From the NCBI GenBank assembly GCA_965657945.1, contig CBFHPW010000027.1:1-28304 (forward strand): a stretch of 28,304 nucleotides of DNA, in the 5' to 3' direction. Each line of letters starts with the position of its first letter. The first letter of the stretch is position 1. The stretch is from CAJJDF01 sp965657945 (GTDB lineage Bacteria > Bacteroidota > Bacteroidia > Flavobacteriales_D > CAJJDF01). Positions 9,553-15,791 of the stretch are shown here, in pieces. The notes beneath the pieces are model-generated. The model was not told where the DNA came from. It did no database searches and saw nothing but the letters and a program-made list of their open reading frames with translations. Both the position numbers and the translations under genes were made by a program.

Positions 9553-10283
9553 AAAGCCTGAGTGCTGAAGTTCTTTAGCTGTTTATCTAACTGTTTTGCT
9601 TTACCTTGGGTGAGCGTATCCAAAAACTGCCAAAAAGAAGGTTGATGATGCTTGTGAACTGTATGAGCTAATTCATGTAAAATGACATAATCGCGCAATT
9701 CTTCAGGTAGCTTCATTAAGTGAAGTGACAAATTAATTTTGTTGTGAAAAGAACAGCTACCCCAGCGAGAAGTTGTATTCCTTATCGTAACCGAAACAAA
9801 CTCTAACCCATGAAGAACGGCTAGTTCTTTGGTTCGAGTTGGCAAGATTAGTTTAGCTTCCTTTCTCCAAGCCTCGATTATCGCTGCTTGGATAAATTCT
9901 TGCACTTCTTTCTTACCTATATCAAAGAATTTAGGCACAAGAACTTGAATTCTATTGGTTGACACTTTGAATTTAAGCTCGGCAGAATCAACTCGATAAA
10001 CTTCTAGTTTATGGAGGTTTGTACGAAACTCAGTATTTTCATCAAACACTGTTTGTCTCCCCACTTTTTTCTGGAGTTTTATTCTATGATTGATAATCCA
10101 ATTTCTTTTTTCTTCTACAAATTTGTGCGCATGCACATAAGGCATTAATCCTGGAACAGTAACTTGAACTACTCCCCCAGCCTTCAATGTAATCCGAGCA
10201 TATTTAGCCCGTTTGCTTTTAACAAAAACCACTTCGCCAATTCCTTCAAACTCTTTCGTTTCTTTTCCTTTTATTTTTGTCAT
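9549..10283 (-). CDS. YgjP-like zinc metallopeptidase (DUF45/M48-related)
   Basis: A 244-residue protein ending in the zinc-protease signature HELAHTVHKHH followed by FW. His203 and His207 with Glu204 form the HExxH site, and His213 is the likely third zinc ligand, as in the YgjP/DUF45 (SprT-related) family. The N-terminal half is the usual beta-rich region of that family (KYARITLKAGGVVQVTVPG), and TSRWGSCS is also a family hallmark. I chose the ATG at 10283; the longer frame from 10325 would use TTG and overlap the upstream gene by 29 bases. With the ATG, the gene begins 13 bases after the stop of the CPBP gene, so the two form a minus-strand operon. A cytoplasmic location is likely, since there is no signal peptide. 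The physiological substrate is unknown. Confidence 0.9.
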   Translation of the reverse strand: MTKIKGKETKEFEGIGEVVFVKSKRAKYARITLKAGGVVQVTVPGLMPYVHAHKFVEEKRNWIINHRIKLQKKVGRQTVFDENTEFRTNLHKLEVYRVDSAELKFKVSTNRIQVLVPKFFDIGKKEVQEFIQAAIIEAWRKEAKLILPTRTKELAVLHGLEFVSVTIRNTTSRWGSCSFHNKINLSLHLMKLPEELRDYVILHELAHTVHKHHQPSFWQFLDTLTQGKAKQLDKQLKNFSTQAF

Positions 10284-10296
10284 GTCAATCAAAAAT

Positions 10297-10848
10297 TTAC
10301 GACAATATTTGACCAAGAAAGGCAACTAGGTTATTGACTCCATGAACAATTACACACATCACAAAAGCCAAGGAAACTCCAAACCTTTTTCTTGTATAAT
10401 AGTAAACAGATGCTAAACATAGTCCCATCAAGAAAGTTATCAAAACATAATTCCAATTATACTGATGCGAAATGCCAAATAAAACCGCGGACATTAAGCC
10501 AGGAATATACCTCGGAATTGGAATCGAATCCAATTTGACTCTTACAAACAAACCCAATTCGACAATCCCGAATTGATAAATCAATGATTCGATGATAGGA
10601 GCAAAAAACACCGCTAACAACAGTAGTTTGGTGGTTGTCAAGTTCTCAAATTCAGTGTTAACCATTACATCCACATCAAGTAAGTAGTAAATGGTAGAAA
10701 ATAGCAAACTCAACAACAAAAGGGTCAGTGAAAAAACGAATGCCAATTTTGTAAAACTCAATTTATCCAGGAGTCTCAGTATCTTTTTCATCAATAGCTC
10801 ATTAAAATTCTGATAACTCAATTGAGCTAGCAGGATAAAATTAGGCAT
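10297..10848 (-). CDS. CPBP-family membrane protein (putative intramembrane protease)
   Basis: A 183-residue membrane protein with about five hydrophobic segments. It carries two of the three CPBP (CAAX protease and bacteriocin-processing, Abi) motifs: FGISH and the final HGVNN. The first motif, normally EExxxR, appears here as ESLIYQ, so the second Glu and the Arg are replaced. As I recall, Bacteroidota members often carry similar PIIET/ESLIxQ variants, so this is not proof of inactivity. An in-frame ATG at 10791 (MKKILRLLDKL) would give a 164-residue protein and is an equally plausible start. It is the first gene of a two-gene minus-strand unit with the YgjP-like peptidase and is divergent from htpG. 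Its substrate is unknown. Confidence 0.8.
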   Translation of the reverse strand: MPNFILLAQLSYQNFNELLMKKILRLLDKLSFTKLAFVFSLTLLLLSLLFSTIYYLLDVDVMVNTEFENLTTTKLLLLAVFFAPIIESLIYQFGIVELGLFVRVKLDSIPIPRYIPGLMSAVLFGISHQYNWNYVLITFLMGLCLASVYYYTRKRFGVSLAFVMCVIVHGVNNLVAFLGQILS

Positions 10849-10944
10849 TTTAGAGGAGTTTTTTCGCTCTATTCAAATATGAATGACCAGTAATAAAAAA
10901 AATAAACAGATAGTATGATCTTTTAGTCTTTGAGTTTAATTAAG

Positions 10945-10992
10945 AATCCCTCTGTCGTTTTGTCACCAGAATCAAGGGGTTTTTGTCGTTTT
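10945..10992 (+). promoter_or_regulatory. Hairpin and direct repeat in the htpG upstream region
   Basis: The 215-base divergent intergenic region before htpG holds two overlapping structures. An inverted repeat pairs AATCCCT (10945-10951) with AGGGGTT (10975-10981) around a long loop and is followed by Ts. The nonamer TGTCGTTTT occurs twice in direct orientation, at 10953-10961 and 10984-10992, 31 bases apart (about three helical turns). No CIRCE element (the HrcA operator) is present. The repeats could be a binding site for a stress regulator, but this is inference. Confidence 0.35.
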
Positions 10993-11001
10993 AAGTAAAA
11001 G

Positions 11002-11029
11002 TTGACACTTTTTTATGAACTGGTATCGA
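11002..11029 (+). promoter_or_regulatory. Candidate htpG promoter
   Basis: TTGACA (11002-11007), a 16-base spacer and TATCGA (11024-11029) precede the htpG ATG by 34 bases. This resembles a general sigma70 arrangement more than the Bacteroidota TTG/TAnnTTTG pattern, and no good TAnnTTTG box is found nearby. The -10 element is poor, so confidence is low. Confidence 0.35.
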
Positions 11030-11063
11030 ATTTGAACGCTCAAAGAAAAAATTAAATACAATT

Positions 11064-12959
11064 ATGGCAACAGGAAAAATTAATGTACAAACGGAAAATA
11101 TATTTCCCATCATTAAGAAGTTTTTATACTCCGATACGGAAATATTTTTACGAGAATTGGTATCCAATGCTGTGGATGCATCTCAAAAGCTAAAAACACT
11201 TTCTTCTTTAGGAGAATTCAAAGGAGAAGTGGGAGAGTTACAAGTAGAAGTGATTCTTGATAAAGAGGCAAAAACTATTACTATTCGCGACAACGGAATA
11301 GGAATGACAGGAGAAGAAGTAGATAAATACATCAATCAAATAGCCTTTTCGGGAGCCGAAGAATTTGTTCAAAAATACAAAGACACGGAAGGCGCTGCTG
11401 CAATGATAGGTCATTTTGGTCTTGGTTTCTATTCTTCATTTATGGTTTCTGAGCAAGTTGAAATCAAAACTCTTTCTTTTAAAGAGGGATCCAAAGCGGT
11501 AAAATGGACTTCGGATGGAACACCAGAATATACATTGGAAGAAATAGAAAAAGAGGCAAGAGGAACAGACATTGTGATGCACATTGCCGAAGATTCTACC
11601 GAATTTTTAGAAGAAGCTCGCATTAGCACCATCTTGAACAAGTACTGTAAGTTCTTACCAGTAAATATCAAGTTTGGAACAAAAACCGAAATGATTGACA
11701 GCCCATCTGGCGAAAAAGATGAAGAAGGAAATCTCAAAAAAGAATCTGTCGAGGTTCCAAATATAGTGAACAATACTGCCCCGATGTGGGCAAAAACACC
11801 AACCGAACTAAAATCTGAAGATTACGATAAATTCTACCAAGAGTTGTATCCGATGTCAGAAAAACCTTTGTTCAATATTCACTTAAATGTGGATTACCCA
11901 TTCAACCTTACTGGAATCTTATATTTCCCAAAGCTGAAGAAGGATATTCAAATACAAAAGAACAAAATTCAGTTGTATTCCAATCAAGTGTTTATCACCG
12001 ATTCGGTAGAGAATATTGTGCCAGAATTCATGCAATTGCTCCACGGTGTTATTGATTCTCCGGATATTCCGCTTAATGTTTCAAGGTCTTACTTACAAAG
12101 CGATAGCAACGTGAAGAAGATCTCTTCTTACATAACCAAAAAAGTAGCCGACAAGCTAAACTCGATGTTTAAGGAAAACAGAGAAGATTTTGAATCCAAA
12201 TGGGAAGACATCAGCGTTTTCATTGAATATGGAATGCTTTCTGATGACAAATTCGAAGAAAAAGCGAAGAAATTTGCTTTGTTGCGAAATACCTCAAACA
12301 ATTTCTTCACACTAGAAGAATACAGCGAAAAAGTAAAAGAAACTCAGAAAGATAAAGACGACAAAGTAGTTTATTTGTACACAAATAACGCAGAAGAGCA
12401 TCATGCCTTAATCGAAAATGCACATGCCAAAGGTTACGATGTGTTACTCTTGGATAGTCCGCTTGCTCCTCACTTGATTTCGAAACTTGAGCAATCTTTG
12501 GAAAATATATCTTTTGCCAGAATAGATGCCGATACAATCGAAAAACTAATAAATAAAGGAGAAGAAGTACCGAGCAAACTGACCAAGGAAGACGAAGAAG
12601 CCCTGAAACCAATTATTGAATCGGTAATGACAAAAGAAAAGTTCATGGTGGATTTCCAAAGCTTAAGCGAAACAGATAGTCCAATGCAAATTACCGAAGC
12701 TGAATTCATGAGAAGAATGAAAGAGCAACAAGCACTTGGTGGAGGCGGAATGGGATTCATGGGAACCATGCCCGAAATGTACAATTTGGTTGTGAATAGT
12801 AATCACCCTTTGATTTCAAAAATATTGGAAACAAAGACCGATAAAAAGAAAAAGCAACTTATTGAACAAGCCACCGATTTGGCTTTATTGGCAAAAGGAA
12901 TGTTGACGGGAAAAAAACTTACCGAATTCCTGAAACGAAGTGTAGACATCATCAAATAA
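11064..12959 (+). CDS. htpG: Molecular chaperone HtpG (Hsp90)
   Basis: A 631-residue, full-length bacterial Hsp90. The GHKL ATPase domain is intact: EIFLRELVSNAVDAS near residues 26-40, DNGIGMT near 75-81 (ATP and Mg binding), and IGHFGLGFYSSFMVSE near 115-130 (ATP lid). The middle domain contains the LPVNIKFG and NVSRSYLQSD segments, and the C-terminal dimerisation domain ends in a Gly/Met-rich stretch (GGGGMGFMG) followed by NLVVNSNHPLI, as in other Bacteroidota. It is a cytosolic ATP-dependent chaperone that refolds client proteins, often with DnaK. The gene stands alone, with its own upstream region and a strong terminator 14 bases after the stop. Confidence 0.98.
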   Translation: MATGKINVQTENIFPIIKKFLYSDTEIFLRELVSNAVDASQKLKTLSSLGEFKGEVGELQVEVILDKEAKTITIRDNGIGMTGEEVDKYINQIAFSGAEEFVQKYKDTEGAAAMIGHFGLGFYSSFMVSEQVEIKTLSFKEGSKAVKWTSDGTPEYTLEEIEKEARGTDIVMHIAEDSTEFLEEARISTILNKYCKFLPVNIKFGTKTEMIDSPSGEKDEEGNLKKESVEVPNIVNNTAPMWAKTPTELKSEDYDKFYQELYPMSEKPLFNIHLNVDYPFNLTGILYFPKLKKDIQIQKNKIQLYSNQVFITDSVENIVPEFMQLLHGVIDSPDIPLNVSRSYLQSDSNVKKISSYITKKVADKLNSMFKENREDFESKWEDISVFIEYGMLSDDKFEEKAKKFALLRNTSNNFFTLEEYSEKVKETQKDKDDKVVYLYTNNAEEHHALIENAHAKGYDVLLLDSPLAPHLISKLEQSLENISFARIDADTIEKLINKGEEVPSKLTKEDEEALKPIIESVMTKEKFMVDFQSLSETDSPMQITEAEFMRRMKEQQALGGGGMGFMGTMPEMYNLVVNSNHPLISKILETKTDKKKKQLIEQATDLALLAKGMLTGKKLTEFLKRSVDIIK

Positions 12960-12973
12960 CAAAATCAACTAAT

Positions 12974-13009
12974 AAAATGAGTCCCGTAACATCAGGACTC
13001 ATTTTTTTT
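12974..13009 (+). terminator. Intrinsic terminator after htpG
   Basis: An 11-bp perfect stem (12974-12984 with 12995-13005) encloses a 10-base loop and ends in a run of eight Ts (13002-13009). It isolates htpG from the lemA cluster, and it argues against starting LemA at the upstream in-frame TTG (13008), which lies inside this terminator. Confidence 0.93.
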
Positions 13010-13049
13010 GAGTAAACCGAATTATTTCTGCTATATTCAAGCAACAAAT

Positions 13050-13694
13050 ATGAATAACATGGACATAGATCAAAAAATAGAAAATGTAAAAAGCAGTAAC
13101 GTATTCAAAAAATACGGGAAATGGCTTTTATTAGGAGTGCTTGTACTGTGGGTTGCCTCATCTTACAACGGTTTAGTAAAACTAGAAGAACCAATAAGCA
13201 CCGCTTGGGCAAATGTAGAAACGGAATATCAATCGAGAGCAGACAAAGTTCAAGTAATTTCCAAAATAGTGAAGAATGCAGCAAATTTTGAAAGACAAAC
13301 ACTAACTGATGTAATTGAAGCGAGAAGCAAAGCTACTTCTATCAATCTTGATGTAAACGACTTAACGCCCGAAAACATGGCGAAATTTGAAGCAGCTCAA
13401 AATCAATTAACAGGTGCACTTAGTCGCCTTATGGTAACTGTAGAAAGATATCCGGAATTAAAAGCTACGGATGCTTTTAGAGATTTCCAGGCACAGTACG
13501 AAGGCATCGAAAACAGAATTGCTAAAGCTAGAAGAGACTATAACGAAACCATTCTTCCTTACAACATTGGTCGCAAAAAGTTCCCGAAAAACTTAATTGC
13601 AAAGGCTTTTGGTTTTAATAAAAAAGAAGAGTTCAAGGCCAATGAAGGTGCAGAGAATGTAAACGCAGACGAAATAGACCTAGGATTTGAATAA
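13050..13694 (+). CDS. lemA: LemA family protein
   Basis: A 214-residue LemA family member with a short cytoplasmic N-terminus, one transmembrane helix (YGKWLLLGVLVLWVASSYNG, about residues 27-46) and a long helical domain. Family hallmarks are EEPISTAWANVETEYQSRAD and the end of the domain, ARRDYNETILPYNIGRKKFP. I chose the ATG at 13050 because the longer frame starts in the htpG terminator; the ATG at 13059 is also possible. LemA proteins are inner-membrane proteins of poorly understood envelope function, commonly encoded next to TPM-domain proteins, as here. The stop overlaps the TTG start of the next gene. Confidence 0.95.
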   Translation: MNNMDIDQKIENVKSSNVFKKYGKWLLLGVLVLWVASSYNGLVKLEEPISTAWANVETEYQSRADKVQVISKIVKNAANFERQTLTDVIEARSKATSINLDVNDLTPENMAKFEAAQNQLTGALSRLMVTVERYPELKATDAFRDFQAQYEGIENRIAKARRDYNETILPYNIGRKKFPKNLIAKAFGFNKKEEFKANEGAENVNADEIDLGFE

Positions 13695-14139
13695 GAAAAA
13701 AATAGACGCACACTCTTTCTTGAATCCGGATGAAGAGAAACAAGTGCTTGAAGCAATTGGACAAGCTGAACTCTTCACTTCTGGCGAAATTCGCGTTCAC
13801 CTCGAAACGGAATGTAAAAAAGAGGTTCTCGCTCGTGCGAAAGAAGTATTTCATCAGTTAAAAATGCACAAAACAAAACTCCGAAACGGAGTTTTGTTTT
13901 ATGTAGCTACAGAAAGCAAACATTTTGCTATTTTGGGCGACCAAGGGATCAACGAAAAAGTAGAGCTCACTTTCTGGGATTCCACAAAAGACTTGGTGCT
14001 TCATCACTTCAAACAAGGAGAAAGAGCTCTTGGCCTCGCACTAGGAATTCACAAAGCTGGAGAAAAGTTAAAAACATTTTTTCCTTATCAACAAAATGAT
14101 CAGAACGAACTCTCGGATGAAATTTCGACTGGCGAATAA
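13687..14139 (+). CDS. TPM-domain protein without signal peptide
   Basis: A 150-residue TPM (TLP18.3/Psb32/MOLO-1) domain protein. Family features are the N-terminal FTSGEIRVHLE strand, the TKLRNGVLFYV segment (residues 64-75) and the final ALGLALGIHKAGEKL helix. The frame has no ATG before the domain, so the TTG at 13687, which overlaps the lemA stop by 8 bases, is the most likely start and suggests translational coupling. Unlike its downstream paralogue it has no signal peptide, transmembrane helix or Gly-rich tail; a short soluble TPM beside a membrane-bound TPM and LemA is a frequent trio in Bacteroidota. The biochemical function is unsettled. A very strong inverted repeat lies inside the coding sequence at 13870-13900. 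Confidence 0.9.
   Translation: MNKKKIDAHSFLNPDEEKQVLEAIGQAELFTSGEIRVHLETECKKEVLARAKEVFHQLKMHKTKLRNGVLFYVATESKHFAILGDQGINEKVELTFWDSTKDLVLHHFKQGERALGLALGIHKAGEKLKTFFPYQQNDQNELSDEISTGE
13870..13900 (+). repeat. Intragenic 14-bp perfect hairpin in the first TPM gene
   Basis: Bases 13870-13883 pair perfectly with 13887-13900 around a three-base AAA loop. The outer part is A-rich on the left and T-rich on the right, as in bidirectional intrinsic terminators. It encodes the conserved TPM segment KTKLRNGVLF, so it may be partly forced by protein sequence, but the perfect pairing uses synonymous positions as well. Confidence 0.85.
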
Positions 14140-14146
14140 ATTAAAA

Positions 14147-14160
14147 CGGATGGAAATCCG
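14147..14160 (+). repeat. Small GGAA-loop hairpin between the two TPM genes
   Basis: CGGAT (14147-14151) and ATCCG (14156-14160) form a 5-bp stem with a GGAA tetraloop, in the 41-base gap between the TPM genes. There is no clean T-tract after it, so it is not a convincing terminator; it could stabilise or punctuate the transcript. Confidence 0.4.
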
Positions 14161-14180
14161 ATTTCCTCTTTCAGAAACTA

Positions 14181-14990
14181 ATGACAAGATTCTTACTTAC
14201 ACTTTTTAGCGCATTGTTCCTCACCATTTGGGGATTTGGACAAACGGATTGTTTTCCAGACCACAGTTCCGGAACATTTGTTTACGACAAAGCAGACGTG
14301 CTTTCCGAATCGGAAGAGAGAATGCTTCAGAGCGAACTTTCTTCTTTTACTGACCGCAGTTCCAATGTATTGGTGGTACTGGTAGTTCCTGACTTATGCG
14401 GGTATGACAAATCGCAATACGCCATTGAATATGGTGATCAATTGGGAGTGGGAAGAGCCGATAAAGACAACGGACTCGTATTTTTGGTAAAACCTAAAAC
14501 AGCTAGTGAAAAAGGAGAGGTGTTTATTGCCATAGGAACAGGTTTGCAAGGGGCAATTACTGATGCCGGCACAAGACGAATTATTGATTACGAGGTCATT
14601 CCTTACTTCAAACAAAATAATTATTTCGGAGGAATTAGCGCAGGAGCCAAAACGCTCATGCGAATTGCCGAAGGAGAAATATCCGAAGAGGGGTACAAAG
14701 AATCCAAAAAAGGAGGGAATTGGGTAGTTTTCGTTTTTTTCGCCCTTATTTTCATCTTGTTTCTTCTTGCCCAAAAATATGGAAAAGGAGGAGATGACGA
14801 TTGGGAAAATTACGACCGAAACGGCAAACACCGTGGTGGAGGAAGTGCTTGGCCGTGGATATTTTTAGGAGGTTCAGGTTTTGGTAGCAGATCAGGCGGA
14901 GGCGGTGGATTTGGCGGAGGCGGTTTTGGTGGTTTTGGTGGTTTTGGCGGAGGTGGTTTTTCTGGTGGAGGTGCCGGAGGAAGTTGGTAA
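14181..14990 (+). CDS. Membrane-anchored TPM-domain protein with Gly-rich tail (YgcG-like)
   Basis: A 269-residue protein with a signal peptide (residues 1-21, ending GFGQ) and a TPM domain at about residues 30-160, including VYDKADVLSESEE, the DNGLVFLVKPK core and FIAIGTGLQGAITDAGTRRII. One transmembrane helix follows at about 179-199 (WVVFVFFALIFILFLLA), then a basic linker and a Gly/Phe/Ser-rich tail (GGGGFGGGGFGGFGG). This is the usual YgcG architecture: an exported domain tethered to the inner membrane with a low-complexity tail. It is the third gene of the lemA-TPM-TPM unit. The next gene has its own promoter overlapping the 3' end of this region. Confidence 0.93.
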   Translation: MTRFLLTLFSALFLTIWGFGQTDCFPDHSSGTFVYDKADVLSESEERMLQSELSSFTDRSSNVLVVLVVPDLCGYDKSQYAIEYGDQLGVGRADKDNGLVFLVKPKTASEKGEVFIAIGTGLQGAITDAGTRRIIDYEVIPYFKQNNYFGGISAGAKTLMRIAEGEISEEGYKESKKGGNWVVFVFFALIFILFLLAQKYGKGGDDDWENYDRNGKHRGGGSAWPWIFLGGSGFGSRSGGGGGFGGGGFGGFGGFGGGGFSGGGAGGSW

Positions 14991-15014
14991 TTGGGAGTTA
15001 GTTTTTTATATTTG
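14984..15014 (+). promoter_or_regulatory. Bacteroidota-type promoter for the Nudix-like regulator
   Basis: A perfect -7 box TATATTTG (TAnnTTTG consensus) lies at 15007-15014, with TTG of the -33 element at 14984-14986 and a 20-base spacer. Transcription would begin near 15020. That places the start site after the TTG at 14991 and supports translation from the TTG at 15027. Confidence 0.7.
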
Positions 15015-15026
15015 CAAAAAAAATCA

Positions 15027-15725
15027 TTGAATAAAGACGCTAAACATTACTTCACGTTTGCACTATCTATTGATTGTGTCGTGTTTGGTTTTGACGGTAA
15101 AGACCTCAAAATTTTACTTATTGAAAGAAATGAAATTCCCTATGCGAACCATTGGGCACTCCCAGGTGATTTATTAGATCCTCAAGCCGATTTAAATAAC
15201 TCAGTAAATATTATTTTAAAAAATCTAACTGGCTTAAGCAATTTATTTTTTGAACAAGTAGAAACATTTGGCGAAATAAATAGGCACCCTCAAGGAAGAG
15301 TAATCACAACAAGCTATTTCACAGTAGTTAATCAAAACAAATACAAAGTAAACCCCGCCTCATTCGCTGCAAAAGCAAAATGGTGGAAAATCGAGAAAGC
15401 CAACGAACTGAAGTTGGCATTTGATCATAATATCATACTTAACAAGTGTTTCAAAAGACTTCAAGATTCGATAAGAACAAAACCAATTGGCTTTGAACTA
15501 TTAAACCAAACATTTAGCCTAACTGAGATCCAAACCTTGTACGAAGCGATATTAAAGGTAAAATTAGATACTCGAAATTTTCGAAAAAAAATTCTTCAAA
15601 TGAATTTTTTAAAAGAAACAGATAAATTTCAATCCAACGTTTCGCACAGACCTGCAAAACTATATCGCTTTGATTTGGAAAAATACGAATTACTGAAAAA
15701 AGAAGGATTTAGCTTCGAAATATAA
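15027..15725 (+). CDS. NrtR/AraR-type regulator: degenerate Nudix domain plus winged helix
   Basis: A 232-residue regulator. Residues about 5-140 are a Nudix-like fold (SIDCVVFGFDGKDLKILLIE, then NHWALPGD). The Nudix box, G-x5-E-x7-R-E-U-x-E-E-x-G-U, is present only as a skeleton: GDLLDPQADLNNSVNIILKN then LTGL. By alignment from memory the catalytic Glu and Arg residues are replaced by Ala, Ile, Asn and Leu, so hydrolysis is unlikely. Residues about 160-230 form the winged helix of this family (FSLTEIQTLYEAIL, NFRKKIL, RPAKLYRFD). In Bacteroides AraR, an inactive Nudix-like domain binds arabinose and a winged helix binds DNA, so this protein probably senses a sugar for the adjacent operon (inference). 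No ATG precedes the domain; the promoter at 15007 favours the TTG at 15027 over the TTG at 14991. Confidence 0.85.
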   Translation: MNKDAKHYFTFALSIDCVVFGFDGKDLKILLIERNEIPYANHWALPGDLLDPQADLNNSVNIILKNLTGLSNLFFEQVETFGEINRHPQGRVITTSYFTVVNQNKYKVNPASFAAKAKWWKIEKANELKLAFDHNIILNKCFKRLQDSIRTKPIGFELLNQTFSLTEIQTLYEAILKVKLDTRNFRKKILQMNFLKETDKFQSNVSHRPAKLYRFDLEKYELLKKEGFSFEI

Positions 15726-15730
15726 AAAAA

Positions 15731-15780
15731 TTGTTAACTTAGTGTCTTTTCTACAATAAGTAAGAAAATAGTTTACCAAC
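15731..15780 (+). promoter_or_regulatory. Possible operator and promoter region before the symporter operon
   Basis: The 66-base gap before the symporter contains TTGTTAA (15731-15737, including palindromic GTTAAC) and TTACCAA (15773-15779), which is the reverse complement of TTGGTAA. TTGGTAA also occurs at 14984-14990, inside the regulator's own promoter. Two of the three copies are exact and the third has one mismatch. This could be the binding site of the Nudix-like regulator, but seven bases in AT-rich DNA may be chance. Confidence 0.3.
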
Positions 15781-15791
15781 ACGCCAAGTTT

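Noticed and set aside
10874..10881. CAAATATG (minus strand CATATTTG) as promoter of the CPBP gene.
   Set aside because: The first consensus base is wrong and no TTG element lies at the expected distance.
10945..10984. Hairpin with T-run upstream of htpG as an intrinsic terminator.
   Set aside because: It lies between divergent genes, has a 23-base loop and only five Ts, and no plus-strand transcript needs ending there; kept only as a possible control element.
15027..15725. Annotation as an active Nudix hydrolase (for example ADP-ribose pyrophosphatase).
   Set aside because: The residues that bind metal and carry out hydrolysis in the Nudix box are missing, and a winged-helix domain follows.
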